Shown here piece after piece: positions 63,206 through 64,000 of a stretch of DNA of 64,000 nucleotides. This stretch comes from Kitasatospora sp. NBC_00458 (GTDB lineage Bacteria > Actinomycetota > Actinomycetes > Streptomycetales > Streptomycetaceae): the NCBI RefSeq assembly GCF_036013975.1, contig NZ_CP107904.1:6039001-6103000 (forward strand), read 5' to 3'. Each line of letters opens with the position of its first letter. Within the stretch, counting starts at the first letter, position 1. The position numbers and the translations under genes are program-made. The notes below the pieces were generated by a model that was not told where the DNA came from, made no database searches, and saw only the letters and a list, made by a program, of their open reading frames with translations.

Positions 63206-64000
63206 ATGGGCACATCCCGCACCACGAGTCTGACGGTCGATCAGATCATCGAGATCTACCGGACCATGAGCACGATCCGAGCCTTCGAGGACCGCCTGCA
63301 CGGACTGGCGAAGAACCTCCCCGGCGCGGTCCACCTCTACAGCGGGCAGGAGGCCGTCGCGGCGGGCGTCTGCGCGGCCCTCGCCCCCGACGACTACCTG
63401 GCCAGCACCCACCGCGGTCACGGCCACGCGATCGCCAAGGGCTGCGACGTCGAGGCGATGATGAAGGAACTGCACGGGCGGTCCGACGGCCTCTGCGCCG
63501 GCAAGGGCGGCTCGATGCACATCGCCGACTTCGACCGCGGCATGCTCGGCGCCAACGGGCTGGCCGGCGGCGGCGTCCCGCTCGCCTGCGGCGCTGCCCT
63601 GACGGCCCGTCAGCAGGGCACCGGGCAGGTCGCGGTGGCCTTCACCGGCGACGGCGGGGCCAACCAGGGCGCGGTGCTGGAGAGCCTGGTGCTCGCCCGC
63701 ATGCTCGACCTGCCCGTGGTGTTCGCCGTCGAGAACAACGGCTACGCCCAGGCCACCCCCGCCGACCGGCACTTCTCCGGCACCGACATGGCCCAGCGCG
63801 CGGCCGGCTTCGGCATCCCCGGTGCGGTGGTCGACGGCTACGACGTGATCGCCGTGCACGCCGCCACCGCGGAGGCGGTCGAGCGCGCCCGGGCCGGCGA
63901 GGGACCGACCGTCCTGGAGTTCCGGGCCGAGCGGTTCCACGGCCACATGGAGCTCTGGGACGACCAGTCCTACCGCCCGAGCGCCGACCCGGACCGGCTC
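63206..64000 (+). CDS. Thiamine-dependent 2-oxoacid/acetoin dehydrogenase E1 alpha subunit (partial)
   Basis: The gene runs off the end; 265 codons are seen. This subunit binds thiamine pyrophosphate and decarboxylates pyruvate, acetoin or a branched 2-oxoacid. MSTIRAFEDRLHGLAKN, GQEAVAAGVCAAL, THRGHGHAIAKGCD and GKGGSMHIADFDRGMLGANG are typical, and the cofactor motif runs from TGDGGANQGAVLE to VFAVENNGY. GRSDGLCAGKGGSMH favours an acetoin dehydrogenase-like (AcoA) or pyruvate type over the branched-chain type. ATG at 63206 follows GAGGAGG by 6 bases. The beta subunit should lie beyond the window. Confidence 0.9.
   Translation, partial: MGTSRTTSLTVDQIIEIYRTMSTIRAFEDRLHGLAKNLPGAVHLYSGQEAVAAGVCAALAPDDYLASTHRGHGHAIAKGCDVEAMMKELHGRSDGLCAGKGGSMHIADFDRGMLGANGLAGGGVPLACGAALTARQQGTGQVAVAFTGDGGANQGAVLESLVLARMLDLPVVFAVENNGYAQATPADRHFSGTDMAQRAAGFGIPGAVVDGYDVIAVHAATAEAVERARAGEGPTVLEFRAERFHGHMELWDDQSYRPSADPDRL

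Overview
This is high-GC actinobacterial chromosome from the Streptomyces/Kitasatospora group. GTG and TTG starts are common, gene pairs often overlap by four bases (ATGA or GTGA), and proteins carry long Ala/Pro tails. Marker genes agree: a B12-dependent ribonucleotide reductase tail (nrdJ), the principal sigma factor hrdB next to the sporulation regulator whiH, a conservon (cvn operon) with two cytochromes P450, and parE/parC. The order rnhB - recQ-like - whiH - hrdB - secreted protease - parE - two-component system - acetate symporter - parC - M16 pair resembles, from memory, the conserved core around S. coelicolor SCO5805-SCO5838. I see no insertion sequence, phage, CRISPR array, rRNA or tRNA.

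Layout. 1-2.4 kb: nrdJ end, a divergent HxlR/nitroreductase pair with two strong palindromes, and a small HTH gene with a double Clp-N protein behind a twin operator. 2.5-8.6 kb: a conservon (sensor-like ATPase, roadblock protein, DUF742 protein, GTPase, then a P450 lacking the EXXR arginine and a normal P450). 8.9-12.6 kb: a sugar ABC importer (lipoprotein plus two permeases) without its own ATPase. 12.7-15.8 kb: a large secreted multidomain protein. 16.2-20.6 kb: a DUF4173 membrane protein and a drug-efflux MFS/TetR pair. 20.7-27.8 kb: RNase HII, two uncharacterised proteins, a RecQ-like helicase ending in a phosphoribosyltransferase-like motif, and a DUF4192 protein; two DnaA-box-like 9-mers lie between the last two. 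27.9-36 kb: proline iminopeptidase, glycogen-debranching-like protein, Nudix/winged-helix regulator, and an ABC pair whose ATPase lacks several catalytic residues. 36.3-39.3 kb: whiH and hrdB. 39.5-52.3 kb: secreted trypsin, a small zinc-ribbon-like protein, parE, a membrane protein, a two-component system, a DUF485/ActP symporter operon, a sucrase/ferredoxin-like protein and parC. 52.5-56.8 kb: an M16 peptidase pair and rtcB. 57-64 kb: MarR and TetR regulators, each divergent from its likely target, a quinone oxidoreductase, a soluble kinase/regulator pair and the start of a 2-oxoacid dehydrogenase E1 alpha gene.

How the parts relate. The central block is housekeeping: sigma factor, topoisomerase IV, RNase HII, helicase and RNA ligase. 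Regulated accessory modules sit between, most being a regulator divergent from one target gene with visible palindromes between them. Strong GC-rich hairpins separate most transcription units. No obvious new multi-gene defence or mobile system is present. The most unusual signals are the catalytically degenerate ABC ATPase, the helicase-phosphoribosyltransferase fusion, the twin DnaA boxes, the EXXR-less P450, a 12-bp element repeated in mirror orientation between parC and the M16 operon, a candidate leader peptide before rtcB, and several short tandem-repeat arrays at gene ends.
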